From Berghia stephanieae (lineage: Eukaryota > Mollusca > Gastropoda > Nudibranchia > Aeolidiidae), in NCBI GenBank assembly GCA_034508935.3, contig CM067453.1, positions 9,487,986-9,551,985 on the forward strand: a stretch of 64,000 bases of DNA. The letters are read 5' to 3'. Below the pieces are notes generated by a model that had not been told where the DNA came from, did not search any database, and saw only the letters and a program-made list of their open reading frames with translations. Within the stretch, counting starts at the first letter, position 1; every line of letters begins with the position of its first letter. Below, in pieces: positions 1 to 10,912 of the stretch. A program made the position numbers and the translations under genes.

Positions 1-699
1 AGTCACCAAATTTCAGGTCTCTGTGTCAAAAATTGACTGTTTTATGAATAAAAAACACCCCCCTGGGGTCTTTTTGGCCCCCAAGTATGGAAATAGGGTT
101 AAAGCCCAGCCCGTTGACATTCTAACGTCGCGTCAGGCAAAAGTGGATACCAAATACTTAATAGTATTAGCTAACGAATGAAGTACTGAAAATATTGAGG
201 ACTTGGTATTAGTGTCCTTTATTAATCTTTAATATATTTGACATCGTATATGGAGATTAGATTAAATGCAACGTTGTGCTTTCGGCTTTGGAATTAATTT
301 GCGTGTTGTAAAGCCGCCAAATTCCATACCGTCTATACCATTACCTCGTTCACTGCCACTAACTCATTGAATTCTCCGTGAATTAAATCTACAATTCTGT
401 TATACAGCTCGTCTACTCAAGACGGTACAACTTATAACAAAATTTTCTGAAGTTAAAGGACATGTCTCGACATTGTTCAAATAAATGAAAAATGTTGGCT
501 AAATTCAAGCCAATATTGATGGCCCTCACTGAATTATCAAGATTATAATATTTTTTAAAAACTGCTTCTTAAGAGATACGTTGATGTTATTGGGCTGCTT
601 ATATTACTATGACTAATATAGTATTTTTGACAATTTTAATACTAGTCATTTAAAACAAATAGTTATTGAGTGTTAAACCACTATCATAGATAGAAAAAA
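1..699. other. Gene-free AT-rich sequence
   Basis: I see no open frame with family resemblance, no tRNA-like boxes and no terminal repeats here. The first 100 bases have short C/G-rich patches in otherwise AT-rich sequence and could be part of an older repeat, but I cannot name it. Confidence 0.5.
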
Positions 700-1085
700 T
701 GTTATAAAGGCACCCCCCCCCCCCGCCCACACACACACACACATACACAACAAATTTTATTTTCTTTAAAGAAGAAGAAAAAATTAAAAAATCAACCCCC
801 CTACCCCCCCCCCCCCCCCACCACCAAAAAAAAGAAAGAAAAGAATACTGACGAATCTTCCTCTGTGCCCAACCAACCCAAACTTTCGAGCAGGCATTTG
901 AATAGGATACTTGCCAAAAAGAGAACACGAAAATAGTTCCTAATAAGGAAACGATCACCATTCTGGAAAAAAAAAATCCCAGAAGAAAACCAACCCCCCC
1001 CCCCCCCCTTCCCCAAAACAGAAAACAAAAAAACAACCCCCCCCCACACACACACACACACACCGAAACTAACACATACACGCAC

Positions 1086-1115
<30 letters not shown>
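700..1115. repeat. Compound microsatellite: (CA)n, poly-C and poly-A tracts
   Basis: Alternating CA runs (clearest at about 1078-1112), A-rich runs and three C homopolymers of 12-16 bases (713-724, 804-819, 994-1008). Long open frames on the minus strand here translate only to Cys/Val/Gly/Phe-rich strings, a by-product of the repeat. Confidence 0.9.
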
Positions 1116-1119
<4 letters not shown>

Positions 1120-1298
1120 TCAACTGATTATTTGACTCACTAACAAAAAAATTTAAGACGATACGGATATATCAAGTAATTACGTAGAATCGAATCTAGC
1201 TCAGTACAATCAGAAACGGAATAGTGCCCAGCTGTAGTGTGAAGTACGAATAGTGCAAGCAACACTATTTGTCCTTACGGACGGCAATGGCGGTTGAT

Positions 1299-1324
1299 GC
1301 TATTCGACCTTAAGGACGAATAGC
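1299..1324. repeat. 26-bp near-perfect palindrome
   Basis: gctattcg-a-ccttaagg-a-cgaatagc reads the same on both strands apart from one non-pairing pair of positions. A related half-site (actatttgtccttacggac) lies about 35 bp upstream. It sits just 5' of the Mutator-like coding relic, so it may belong to that element's 5' region, but a link to TIRs or regulation is only a guess. Confidence 0.6.
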
Positions 1325-1348
1325 AGTAATACCAACTGGGATGAATCC

Positions 1349-3049
1349 ATGGAGCTTCGCCAACCAACCTCTCTTCCTGAGGATGATCCTTATTCGTCTT
1401 CTGATGACTTGCATTTCATTTCACTGACTCCGACTCCGACTCAGATACTGACTTGGAAGGCATGGAAGCTTCCGCATCAGAAAGAAAATTGACTCATCTT
1501 AATTCATCGTTTATTCCTGATAACAACGATTTCTTCGTTCCAATAAATTCAGCCCTGTTTCAATTAATATCAACGTTGGCTTGCCCAGCCTGCAAAATGT
1601 CAAGCCTTCAATTATCAACCAAATACAGCGGTGGACTCAACAATGTGATAGTCATTGATTGTGATTCGTGTGGGGAGAACATTTTCAACAAAATCTCTTC
1701 GTCTGGTGGTAAGGTGAAGGACATTACTCTTCGAACAGTGGTGGGCATGAAAGAATGTGGAATAAGCCATGCACACATTTCAATTTTTTTTCTATTCTTG
1801 GATTCAATGTGCCATTCCATCATAAAACATTTCAGGACCTGTCAGAAAAACTCAATCGCTCAGCAACAAATGCTGCTGAGGAATGCATGAATCGAGCAGC
1901 AGTTATTGTTAAAGGTAATTTGAGTTCAGATAACATTCCAGAAACGGCTGTCTCTTATGATGGAACATGGCATAAGAGAGACTTTTCAAGCCATACAGGT
2001 GTTGGTGTTGCCATTGACATTGGTACAGGTTTTGTTCTGGACACTCAACTTTATCCAATTTCTGTTTGGCTTGTGAGAAAGGGTCCCGGCAAGATGATGA
2101 GAGACATATTTCATGGAGAGCTGCTCACCAGTGTCAAAAGAACTGTTCGACAACAGCTGGTGCTATGGAGACAGAAGCTGCCTCAGCAATATTTCATCGC
2201 TCTGTTGCCTCCAGGGGCCTCATGTACACAAAAATGTTATGTGATGGAGACGCGAAAGCTCATGAAAGAGTGAAAGATGTTTATGGTGAACATATCCAGG
2301 TAGTGAAAGAGGACTGTGTTAATCATATTAGTAAAAGAATGTTTAATACCCTTACAAAATTAAAATCGGAAAATAAGGCGACTCTAAATCGCAAACTAAC
2401 AAAGTGTGCCATAGAAAAAATTACGAATGTGTACACTGCTAATTTAAAAAGGAGTGCTCCAGATGTTGCGCAGATGCGCATTGATGTTCAAGCTGGTATG
2501 CTGCACATGAAAAGCACGGATGACCATCCACAACATCATCTTTGTCCATCAGGTCCTCTCTCTTGGTGTTTCTACAATCGAGCATAGGAGCCACGGAAAC
2601 ACCGTCCAACTTTTTCGTCTTTTTTCGGGAAAATTCTTCGTCCTGTTGTGGACCGCCTTACGGATGAGACATTACTGAGTCGTTGTTCGTCAATGAAGAC
2701 CCAGAATGCCAACGAGTACTTCAACTCGACCATATGGGCACGGTCTCCCAAGGAGACTTTTGCGAAATGCTCAACAATGGAGACGGCAGTGGCTCCGGCC
2801 ATTCTAAATTTTAATTGTGGCCCTCGAGGCATTCTCCATGTCTTTAGAGAAATGAAAATCCCAATTAATTCCTTATTGTCCTTATATTTAGAAAAGGCCT
2901 CTGGACTTAGAGTTAAAAGAAGTAAATGTTCTCAAGAAAAGGAATCAAAGTGGGCGAGAAGGCAGAAAAATACAAATAAATTATTGAAGGAAGATGAACT
3001 GGAGAAGCGTGAAGGTCTGATGTATGGTGCGGGTGAATTTAACGAATAG
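1349..3049 (+). pseudogene. Mutator-like transposase domain gene, decayed
   Basis: The translation matches the invertebrate Mutator-like transposase domain family. An acidic Asp/Ser stretch is followed by a zinc-finger-like CPAC...CDSC segment (about 1585-1680), then YDGTWHKR (first catalytic Asp, codon 1959-1961), CDGDAKAH (second Asp, about 2240), DHPQHHLCP and WCFYNRA (about 2520-2583), and KTQNANEYFNS (probable Glu, about 2713), ending GAGEFNE and a stop at 3047-3049. The family enzyme cuts and pastes MULE DNA, and domesticated copies exist. Here the frame changes within the T run near 1785, again near 2055, and probably once in the acidic N-terminus near 1410. An in-frame TAG lies at 2585-2587, with family sequence resuming directly after it. 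No introns are visible, and I could not find convincing terminal inverted repeats. I read it as a dead transposon or retired domesticated copy; the family call is firm. Confidence 0.78.
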
Positions 3050-3904
3050 GGTTAATTAATTAAATTTTTTTCTTTGAATACTGACAATTTAAGGGTGGTT
3101 AAAATGAATTTGCAATTTATTTTTTGGGGTATATCTAAGTTTGGGTTAGTTTTTATGGTATCATCCAGGTTCTGGTAATGCGTGTGATTTTATTTTATTT
3201 TTGGCGTATCCGCCTAGTTAATCTCAATTTCAATTTTGTGTCTAAATTGATTTAATTTAATTGTATTTTTAAAGTACAGTGACTATTTTAGTCCTAGAGA
3301 GTTGTGTTTTCCATTAATGTAAGAAAGTTTGATGCCCGGTTCCAGTTTCTATGTTTTCAACATATGCGAAATCTTTAAACGCGGTTTTCTCAAAACAGTG
3401 TGTTTGGGTCACTGACTATTTTTAAAAATCTATCATTGGTTGTTGGAATAATTTATTATTTTTTTTTGCGTGGAGTGTTGTAAGTAGTTAGAAAAGGTAC
3501 TCTTTGAATTTCATTAAGCTACTTTGAGAACTTTTTTACGTATGGTGGTTTTTGTTCGATTTATTCTCTCGAAATCCGAAGATTTTTAAAAGCCTTACAA
3601 TTGTAATATTTTGATTGCATGCTGACAATGAACTATTAGAGATAGTCATTTCAAACTTGAACATTACCTAGATCAATGCTCTTTAAGTCATTTAAAGCAA
3701 TCAGTTGATGTGTTGTTGAAACATTGAGGCTATGATAGATTTTTAAAATAAACCCCTATTTTCATGAAAAATCCAAGATGGCGGTCAGTTTTTGTGAATT
3801 TTTGAAGAACTTTTTTTTCAGTATATATGTGTTCTATCACCTAACCTCTCTCAATCTCATAAATGGTTGCCATATGTGTTCAGGACTAGCATTTGAAAAT
3901 TTCC
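3050..3904. other. Gene-free AT-rich sequence downstream of the transposase relic
   Basis: No supported gene. It contains homopolymer T runs. The short open frame near 3778-3963 has no recognisable similarity and overlaps a SINE-like segment. Confidence 0.5.
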
Positions 3905-3975
3905 CCCTCATCTTGCCTGTCTTAAGGCACTTAACATACATTACCCACTCAACTCAGGTTTAGATACGAAAAGAT
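3905..3975 (+). repeat. tRNA-derived SINE fragment, second copy of the 15.5-kb SINE
   Basis: The stretch cttaaggcacttaacatac...ttacccactcaactcaggtttagata parallels 15470-15515 closely, including the identical 16-mer cccactcaactcaggt. The 3' part sits where a Pol III B box would be, but it is degenerate, and the A-box region is weak. I read it as an old, partial SINE head on the plus strand. Confidence 0.5.
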
Positions 3976-5248
3976 ACAATTTATAAATATTTAAAATGGA
4001 TTTTCTTACTATAATCATAGTTTTTTATTTAGTCATGGAAAACACTTTTTAAATTTTGAAAATCCAAACATAAATCAGGAAATGATAGCAAATTCATTTT
4101 TCAAGACCAGAAATTTTTGCTTGCCAATTAAAGTAAGAAAATGCAATTACTGTAATGTAAGAAAATGTTCCAAATTTGATGTCACGTAACTAAACACCAA
4201 AAGATTTATCATACTCCTGAGACACATTAAAAGCTCAGTGACAAGATTAATAAAAGATAACAAGATTTGAACCAGATACATTTTTTCCCCATATCTACAG
4301 TCAGTTGAAATTCCCTAATAACACTCATGAAACTAAATGTTTTGACCTCAAGCATGACGAAATAATAGCAAAACTAAATACCTAAAGATAATGATAATAC
4401 AAAATGACACGTACTTCACGTCAACAGGTTGAGAGTACTCCAGTGAAGAAGTCCAATTTTTTTCAGACATTTTCTTCAAGTGGTTTTTGAAAAATGAAGA
4501 AGAGGACATAAGGAAACACGCATATTTGCACATTGGCAGAAAAATACTTTAACTATGAGCAAAATGCATAAAAGACTAACTATCTCGCCTTGGTCCTCTC
4601 TGAGATCCTTAACCGAGAGGGTACAGTAGATGCATTATTCCATTTATGGAGGATGAGTTTTCCACTGTAAATTGTCTCTGTCTGTTATCATGGGTATCGA
4701 TATAGAACGCTTTCCTCTTATACTGTGGATCATGCGCTTGTGCCCAGCAGGTGTGTCTATTGTGGCCTCAACCCCTTACCACCCCCAAAGTCGTTTAGCG
4801 TCTTATGGCGACTGTATCCTGATTTCTATGTTACTGAATTAACAATAAAATTGTTTGCTACCCTTTAGATAGGATGCTAGTCTGAAATAAAGTACTTTCC
4901 ACGACAGTCTAAAGATCTTCCCACCTTATTATTTTTGATTAACTCCCTTTGTTTGAGAGGCAAGTGTTGTATATAAACTGAGGTATCGTAAATATCACTT
5001 TTTAAAATAATGAAGAAAAAAAATCATCTCTTTATTAGTTTCTTTTCTCGTCTTAAATTTACATCTCTTCCCGATTTTAAAAAGCACAAACCAAACAAAT
5101 CAACAAACAAACAAACAAACAAACAAAAAATACACATCACCCTTTTATCCGTTTTGATCCATTTCTATTGGTGTAAAGAATGATTATTTTTTACCTTCTA
5201 CACATTTACTGCTTCATTAGCCACTAGTGGACTGAAAACACAGCCGTG
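3976..5248. other. Gene-free AT-rich sequence
   Basis: No gene, RNA or mobile element recognised. There is a short CAAA tandem run near 5100-5127. Confidence 0.45.
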
Positions 5249-5767
5249 TATAGAGCAGTATAATTAGGTGCCCCAAACGTAAACAAAGGTCTAGAAGCAC
5301 ATGGCAAACCACATGTTCCTGTCTTGACAGCTCAAGTTCCAATGTAAATCATAGAAAAAAATAACCTTTAAAATTTGGCTGTTAGGTGGCAAAAGAAACA
5401 CATATTCATAAATACTCGATCATGCATCAAATAATGTCTAGATATGGATATTTTATGGAACAAAAGGTAAAATTTATCAAAAGTTACAGTCTATCTATTT
5501 TTAGACCAGAGCAAATTATTGCGCTGGTGTGAACAAAACGCGAATTATTCGGAGCCTGATTTTCAGAATAATTTAGTCTTATATTATTTTTTCTGCAACT
5601 GTTAGATTTTATGTAAACATATTTTCAATACTGAAAGTGTATTGCATACAACTCAAACTACAAAATTGGGAGACCTATATTGTGCGTAAATTTTTCCGGT
5701 CCCTAACGAAAATCACTAGCAACTTGTTATTGTTTACGTTTGGGGCACCTAACTTTATTGCTCTATA
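5249..5767. mobile_element. MITE with about 36-bp terminal inverted repeats and TA target duplication
   Basis: The left end at 5251 begins tagagcagtataattaggtg and continues ccccaaacgtaaacaa. The reverse complement of the right end (to 5765) begins tagagcaataaagttaggtg and continues identically, so about 36 bp match with roughly four mismatches. Both ends are flanked by the dinucleotide TA (5249-5250 and 5766-5767). The 515-bp interior has no coding frame. TA duplication and a short non-coding body fit a non-autonomous Tc1/mariner-type element, inferred from the ends alone. Confidence 0.85.
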
Positions 5768-6399
5768 TGGTATATAATTGATACCTTAATCGATAATGAA
5801 GACATTGCTATTGACCCTATTATAGTCATCATCAGAAATGGACAGGCATATAATTTATGGCAATTCAACGGCTTAATAATATCATTTACAGCGTTTTATT
5901 TACTCTCGGGAAGTCTTGATTGAGAGTTGGTCGAAATCCGGCTCCTGAAATAGATCTCAATTCTCGATACCGATATATCAATTATTGACGAGATTCTTAG
6001 CTTGCTGCCAGATGACCATGGGCCTGGCCAATTTGAACAAAATTGGCCACATAGAGAATATTGTTTCTACAATTAATTTAAATTAAGATTTATATCTATT
6101 TTTAATTTTACCTAGGCGGTTAGAATTTTTGTGATTATGAAAACCGATGAGTTTTCCAAAGAGATCAGTTTTAGCATTGTTTGCCCATCTAAGGTTCTAT
6201 TTGGTTACTTTTCACATTGATCACCTGCCTTGAGCACGCCCGTACCTTGAGGCCTAAGGCCAAGGGCCTTCATCTTCCCCCCCCCCCCCCCCCCCACCCG
6301 CCCCAGTCTTGACTTTGTCATCTTTCAACATCCTTTCTTTCAAAACCATTCCTTTGTCTTGTAGAGCTAGTCCATTGTTCATTGTCTATCATTTGAACA
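5768..6399. other. Gene-free sequence with a 19-base C tract
   Basis: No gene seen. A run of 19 C bases lies at 6277-6295, followed by a CT-rich stretch leading into the small open frame at 6400. Confidence 0.5.
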
Positions 6400-6672
6400 A
6401 TGGCTACTCAGACGCATGAACCCTCGAGTTCTTCGCTTGATTTGTATGTTGGAAGAAAGTTTAAAACATTAGATGAATTCCTGAAAGTTCTCGAGCTAAG
6501 GAAAGGAAGAGGTGAAACGTGGGTAAAAGCAACGGGTGGCAGCACTGTAGCCTACGCAAATAAATTCATAAAGAATGATGAGCGGCATTATCCGGAGGGT
6601 CTTAGGATCAAAATAGGCAACTACAAATGTTTGCACAGTGGAACCAGTTCGTCAATCGCCAAGGAAAGATAG
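6400..6672 (+). CDS. FAR1/ZSWIM3-like N-terminal fragment, possible first exon
   Basis: A 90-residue frame starts at an ATG in good context (A at -3, G at +4). From residue 16 it reads YVGRKFKTLDEFLKVLE, then STVAYANKF near 50 and LRIKIGNYKCLHSGT near 74. The layout (G-x-x-F-x-[ST]-[LY]-x-E-F, then a middle V-x-x-A-N motif, then K-x-x-C) is that of the FAR1-type N-terminal domain found in ZSWIM3 and in MULE-derived proteins of invertebrates, which contribute to DNA binding. The full proteins are several hundred residues long, while this frame stops after the Cys motif. It is either the first exon of a spliced gene or a fragment. No transposase or SWIM domain follows in the next few kilobases. 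The family resemblance is moderate. Confidence 0.45.
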   Translation: MATQTHEPSSSSLDLYVGRKFKTLDEFLKVLELRKGRGETWVKATGGSTVAYANKFIKNDERHYPEGLRIKIGNYKCLHSGTSSSIAKER

Positions 6673-7889
6673 TTCCTGCAGCTTTACTATTATCCAGGGA
6701 CGGCTGGTAATAATGGGCAAGGTGGGCAAATACCAGCCTGTTTTTTCAAGTTAAATGCTGTATTACCAGGTCCGAAATAATCAAATTTAAATTAGATAAT
6801 TTCAAAAGTTACTACTTAAACTTGATACTTCGTACTGAAATCAATTTGTGTGTATTTTTGATAGATTGCGAATCACCATGCACCCCTGAATGCATAAACC
6901 AGGATACGCTCCTGTTCTTTTTTATCACCCCCCCCCCCCCCCCAACCACTCCACTCAGCCCACATCGTTATCTCATCGTCACGTCGCCTGACGATTTTTG
7001 CTGTCTGGCCTCTCTAGTATACTAGGTCGGGCTAATTCAAATGAGCCCACCTTATTAACCAGTGAAAACTAAATAGGGATTTTGGCAAACGAACTTTTTC
7101 TTATTTATTGCCTTACTTGTGCTGGTACCATTGATGTACCATTGATGTAATGACTTTGGGAAGGTTCCAGTATTGAATTACATTTATTAATTTACTAATT
7201 TTATATCAATTTAGTATTAATTTGTGTTGTTTTTATATATTTGTTTATCCATTTACACCATTTCTTTTTTTCTCGTTTTCTTTAGTGCTTCTCAAAACTC
7301 ATTTATTTAAATTGTTTTCTTATTTGTTTTTGTTGTTGTTGTTTGTTTTTTGTTTTGTTTTGTTTTGTTTTTGTTTTTTTTTTGTTTTTTAACAAATTAA
7401 TTTGTTAGTTTTTTTTTTAATTCTTAAAGTAATTACCGCTGTATTTTTATTGCCAGACAAAATAATTTTGCAAAACAATGCAATTTTCTATTGTATTCCG
7501 TCTAATAAAACAAAACACTTTTATTCAAAAGTCACGACTAAATAAATATATAAAATACAACCACCATTTTGGTTTTCTCAAAAAATGAATAAGTATACGA
7601 GAAATTCTCTTCTGAGAAAGGAGAGAGTTGAATTCTAACTAAGTTATAGAGGAAATAAATACGTTTAAAGGAAGGGTGGGCAGATTCCGTACTTGCCCGT
7701 CCTGAAGCTAATAAATACATAATAAGATAGTTCGCGATGAAAGGCGGGAAGCTAGGGGTTGGTTGTGTGAGGAGTAAAGATAACACGGTCGTTATTGTGA
7801 TAGTCTCTAACGAATGCATGAGGAGAGATTGGTAACATTATTTTGTCTTAATTGTATTTTACTTATTTGATTTGTTGAAAAAATATATT

Positions 7890-8003
7890 CTTGTATGAGT
7901 TACATTGGCAATTGCCTAAAATAAACGTTTTTGAACTTTGAACTTTGAACTTTGTATTGTATGAAGTATTGGCGAAAGCCTAAGATTAAATAAACTCTGT
8001 TTT
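7890..8003 (+). repeat. LINE/SINE-like 3' tails with tandem TTGAACT
   Basis: The segment ggcaattgcctaaaataaac is followed by three ttgaact-type units, then a second tail-like segment ggcgaaagcctaagattaaataaac. A third relative lies at about 8527-8558 (tcgaaagcctaagattgaataaac). A conserved 3' end followed by a short tandem repeat is typical of RTE-type LINEs and the SINEs that borrow their tails. I infer tail fragments; no coding part is attached. Confidence 0.45.
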
Positions 8004-8189
8004 TGCTTGTCTTATTTTGACTATGGAACTAATACTTGTCATAGGAGACCTGCTTACTTGAAATAGGAAAATAAAAATCGCAGTTTTCAGGGCTAATAAA
8101 ATCGTAGATATTTTAACTACCCTTTAAAAAAATCACCGGAATTTTCGTCTGTAGATATCAAATTTTAAAAGACGAGAAAAAGTGATTGG

Positions 8190-8341
8190 AAACGTAATAA
8201 TGATGGTGATGGTGGTAGTGATAGTGGTAGCGGTGGTGGTAGTAGTAATGATGGTGGTGGTAGTAATGATGATGGTAATATTATTATTGTTATTGTTATT
8301 ATTATATTATTATTATTATTATTATATTATTATTATTATTA

Positions 8342-8384
<43 letters not shown>

Positions 8385-8440
8385 GTACGTATTGGTGGTA
8401 TTTCTATTGTTGTATTTTTTTTTTTTTTTTTTTTTTTTGG
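8190..8440. repeat. GGT/GAT, ATT and poly-T simple-sequence array
   Basis: GGT/GAT-rich triplets (8198-8276) pass into an almost pure ATT array (about 8277-8384), then T22 near 8417-8438. Confidence 0.9.
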
Positions 8441-8602
8441 TGGTTATTAATGGTATCAGTTTATTGTTTGGTTCCATTTACCATTTTTTTCCACCTTCAT
8501 GTATGTGGTCATCAAATTGTATGATTTATTGTCGAAAGCCTAAGATTGAATAAACTTTGTAATATCGTATGGTAACTATCATTGTCGACGACATAGTTGT
8601 TG

Positions 8603-8603
<1 letters not shown>

Positions 8604-8639
<36 letters not shown>

Positions 8640-8640
8640 T

Positions 8641-8674
<34 letters not shown>

Positions 8675-8900
8675 TTAACAACAAGTACTACAATAGCAAT
8701 AAAAACAATATCAAATTATCATACAATTTCCGTCATCGTCTCCACAACTATCATTCTAACCAACAGCACCACCAAAACCACTACCATAATTACATCCTCC
8801 TCCACTACCACCACCACCGCTACCACTATTCCAACCACTACCACCATCGGCACAATCATTCTAACCACCAAGACAGCAGTAAAAATGATGCAATTTGAGC
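8604..8900. repeat. ATC, AAC and ACC triplet array
   Basis: A block of (ATC)n (about 8606-8640) is followed by (AAC)n (about 8641-8675) and an imperfect ACC/ACT-rich stretch. The plus-strand frames across it encode Asn or Ser/Thr strings only. Confidence 0.9.
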
Positions 8901-9277
8901 TCTGAGTGAAACTCGAGTCATATCGCTGTTGTTGCTTCTCGATGAAAACTTTTAATGTTACTACATACTACTGAAAACCAGTAATGTAACAGAAATATTA
9001 ATCTCGCCGTTGAGGGATTAAAGCATCTCTTTAATTTTTCGAGTGAACGAAATGGACTTGTATTGTCAGGGTGTTGTCGCATTATGTCTCGTCGCTTTAT
9101 TTTTTTGTTGTATTCTCTTTCGTGATTCATTTTTTATTGCGTTTGGAATAATTAAAATCTACTGGTATTGTCATTTCATTGTGAATGTGATTATTTGTGG
9201 TTGAAATATTATTTTTTAAAGGTGAAAAAAAATAATTTAAAACAATAAAAAAAAAATAAATAATAAATAAATAAATT

Positions 9278-10477
9278 AGTTAATTTAATCATCATCATCA
9301 TTGCCTTTTTCACCCTGGGTCAGGGTATAGGCCACAGACAAACAGTTTCCATCCTTCTCTATCCTGAGCCAACTTTTTTATCCCATTCCAGGTCTTACCA
9401 CTTCTCTGTACATCAGCTTCTTTAATTCTTCTCCATGTTCCTCGTGGCCTTCCCCTTGATCTTCTGCCCTGAGGGTTCCAGTCCAATACTTTCTTTGTTA
9501 TAGTTGAGTCATTCTTTCTAAGCGTGTGTCCAATCCACCTCCATCGTCTTCTTCCTATATCCTCTCCCACTGGTTTCTGCTGTGTTCTTTTCCATACTTC
9601 TTCATTTTTTATTCTATCCATCCATTTTATTCTGAGTAGCTTACGCATGCACCTGTTTACAAAAATCTGTACCCTCCTTATACATGCCTGTGATGCGTTC
9701 CAAGTTTCACATCCATACAGTAGGACAGACTTCACGTTTGAGTTGAAAAGTCTTAGCTTTAGTTGAAGGGAGATATCTTTAGTTCTCCAAACTCTGTTCA
9801 AAGATGTGAATGCAGCCTGTGCCTTTCCTATTCGTGCTTTCACCTCTGCTTCCGTGCCTCCATCCTTGTCAATTATACTTCCGAGATAGCAGAAAGTGTC
9901 TATATCTTCGAGTTCCTGATCTTTTACTTTGATCTGCTCCCTTTGACGCGTACCTATCCTCAAGACCTTTGACTTTGCAGGGTGAATTCTTAGACCAATT
10001 GATTCCGAGAGGCTGTTTATAATTGTGGTTTTTGCTTGCATCTGGTCCTGGGGGTGGGACAAAAGAGCCAGATCATCTGCAAAATCCAGATCATCCAACT
10101 GTGTCCAGGGGTCCACTGTATCCCATTTCTTCTCCCTTTGGAGGTTTCCTTCATTAGCCAATCAATGGCAAGGATGAACAGGAATGGAGAGAGCAAGCAT
10201 CCCTGCTTGACACCAGTCTTAATTTCAAAGCTGTCAGTAAGCTGATCTTCATGTACAACCCTGCAACTTGATCCTTCATACATTTCCTTAATGAGGTTTA
10301 CTATCTTTTCAGGGAGTCCATAATGTGCCAGAATTTTCCACAATGTTGCTCTGTCAATACTGTCGAAAGCCTTCTCGTAATCCAGAAAGTTGACAATAAG
10401 AGGAGAGTTCCATTCTATAGACTGTTCCACTATGACTCGCAGAGAGGCAATCTGGTCGGTGGTTGAGTTAATTTAAT
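9278..10477 (-). mobile_element. 5'-truncated RTE-clade LINE with 12-bp target duplication
   Basis: The minus strand carries the C-terminal half of a LINE reverse transcriptase. NFLDYEKAFDSI (RT motif A) lies near 10375, VKQGCLLSP near 10210, FADDLALL (catalytic YADD-type box) near 10080 and FCYLGSIIDKDGG near 9890, followed by an RTE-type tail (LLYGCETW, WIGHTLRK, NPQGRRSRGRP). These motifs match RTE-clade elements. One frameshift lies between about 10095 and 10135. The 3' end runs into an ATG-repeat tail (9290-9301). The identical 12-mer agttaatttaat flanks both ends (9278-9289 and 10466-10477), showing a single target-primed insertion truncated at its 5' end. The perfect duplication suggests a fairly recent event. 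Confidence 0.9.
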
Positions 10478-10478
10478 A

Positions 10479-10479
<1 letters not shown>

Positions 10480-10552
<73 letters not shown>
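10480..10552. repeat. (TA)n microsatellite
   Basis: About 70 bp of nearly pure TA, interrupted once by an AA step, directly 3' of the LINE target duplication. Confidence 0.95.
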
Positions 10553-10869
10553 ACCGAATCATCTTTGCCCCACCACTGTAAATAGGCTAGAACCGCCACT
10601 GCTATTATCTATATTGCTTTGTTCAAGTACTACATGTTTTTTTTTTTTTTTTTTGTTTAGAACAGTTTATTTGACGGAATAGCAAAGTTGATTTGCCAAT
10701 AAGGAGCTTTCAGTCTAGCTGCTAGGACATTGCTTTTCTCTTGGATCTTTGTTATACCTACTTCTTTTCTCTGTCAAATTAGTTTCCCTTTGCTTTAAAT
10801 TTTCATTTGGTGCGTTAGCAGGTAATCGCAGGCTTGACATCTGAGTGCAATTGGAATGGACTGTTTGAA

Positions 10870-10912
<43 letters not shown>

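Larger units (their letters stand above)
6673..9277. other. Low-complexity, repeat-rich stretch without genes
   Basis: Contains a C16 tract (6928-6943), a TTTTG-type run (7320-7400), a tandem ttgaact run (about 7932-7954), the motif gcctaagattaaataaac twice (about 7978 and 8538), and large trinucleotide arrays described separately. Open frames here encode homopolymers (Val/Ile/Leu, Asn, Ser/Thr) and are artefacts of the arrays. I see no real gene. Confidence 0.7.

Noticed and set aside
650-1123. Two long minus-strand open frames
   Set aside because: They translate (CA)n, poly-C and poly-A into Cys/Val/Gly/Phe strings and have no domain or start context.
4348-4533. Short minus-strand open frame
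   Set aside because: 61 residues, no motif, AT-rich chance frame.
8182-8905. Open frames encoding poly-Val/Leu, poly-Asn and Ser/Thr strings
   Set aside because: They are direct readings of trinucleotide arrays.
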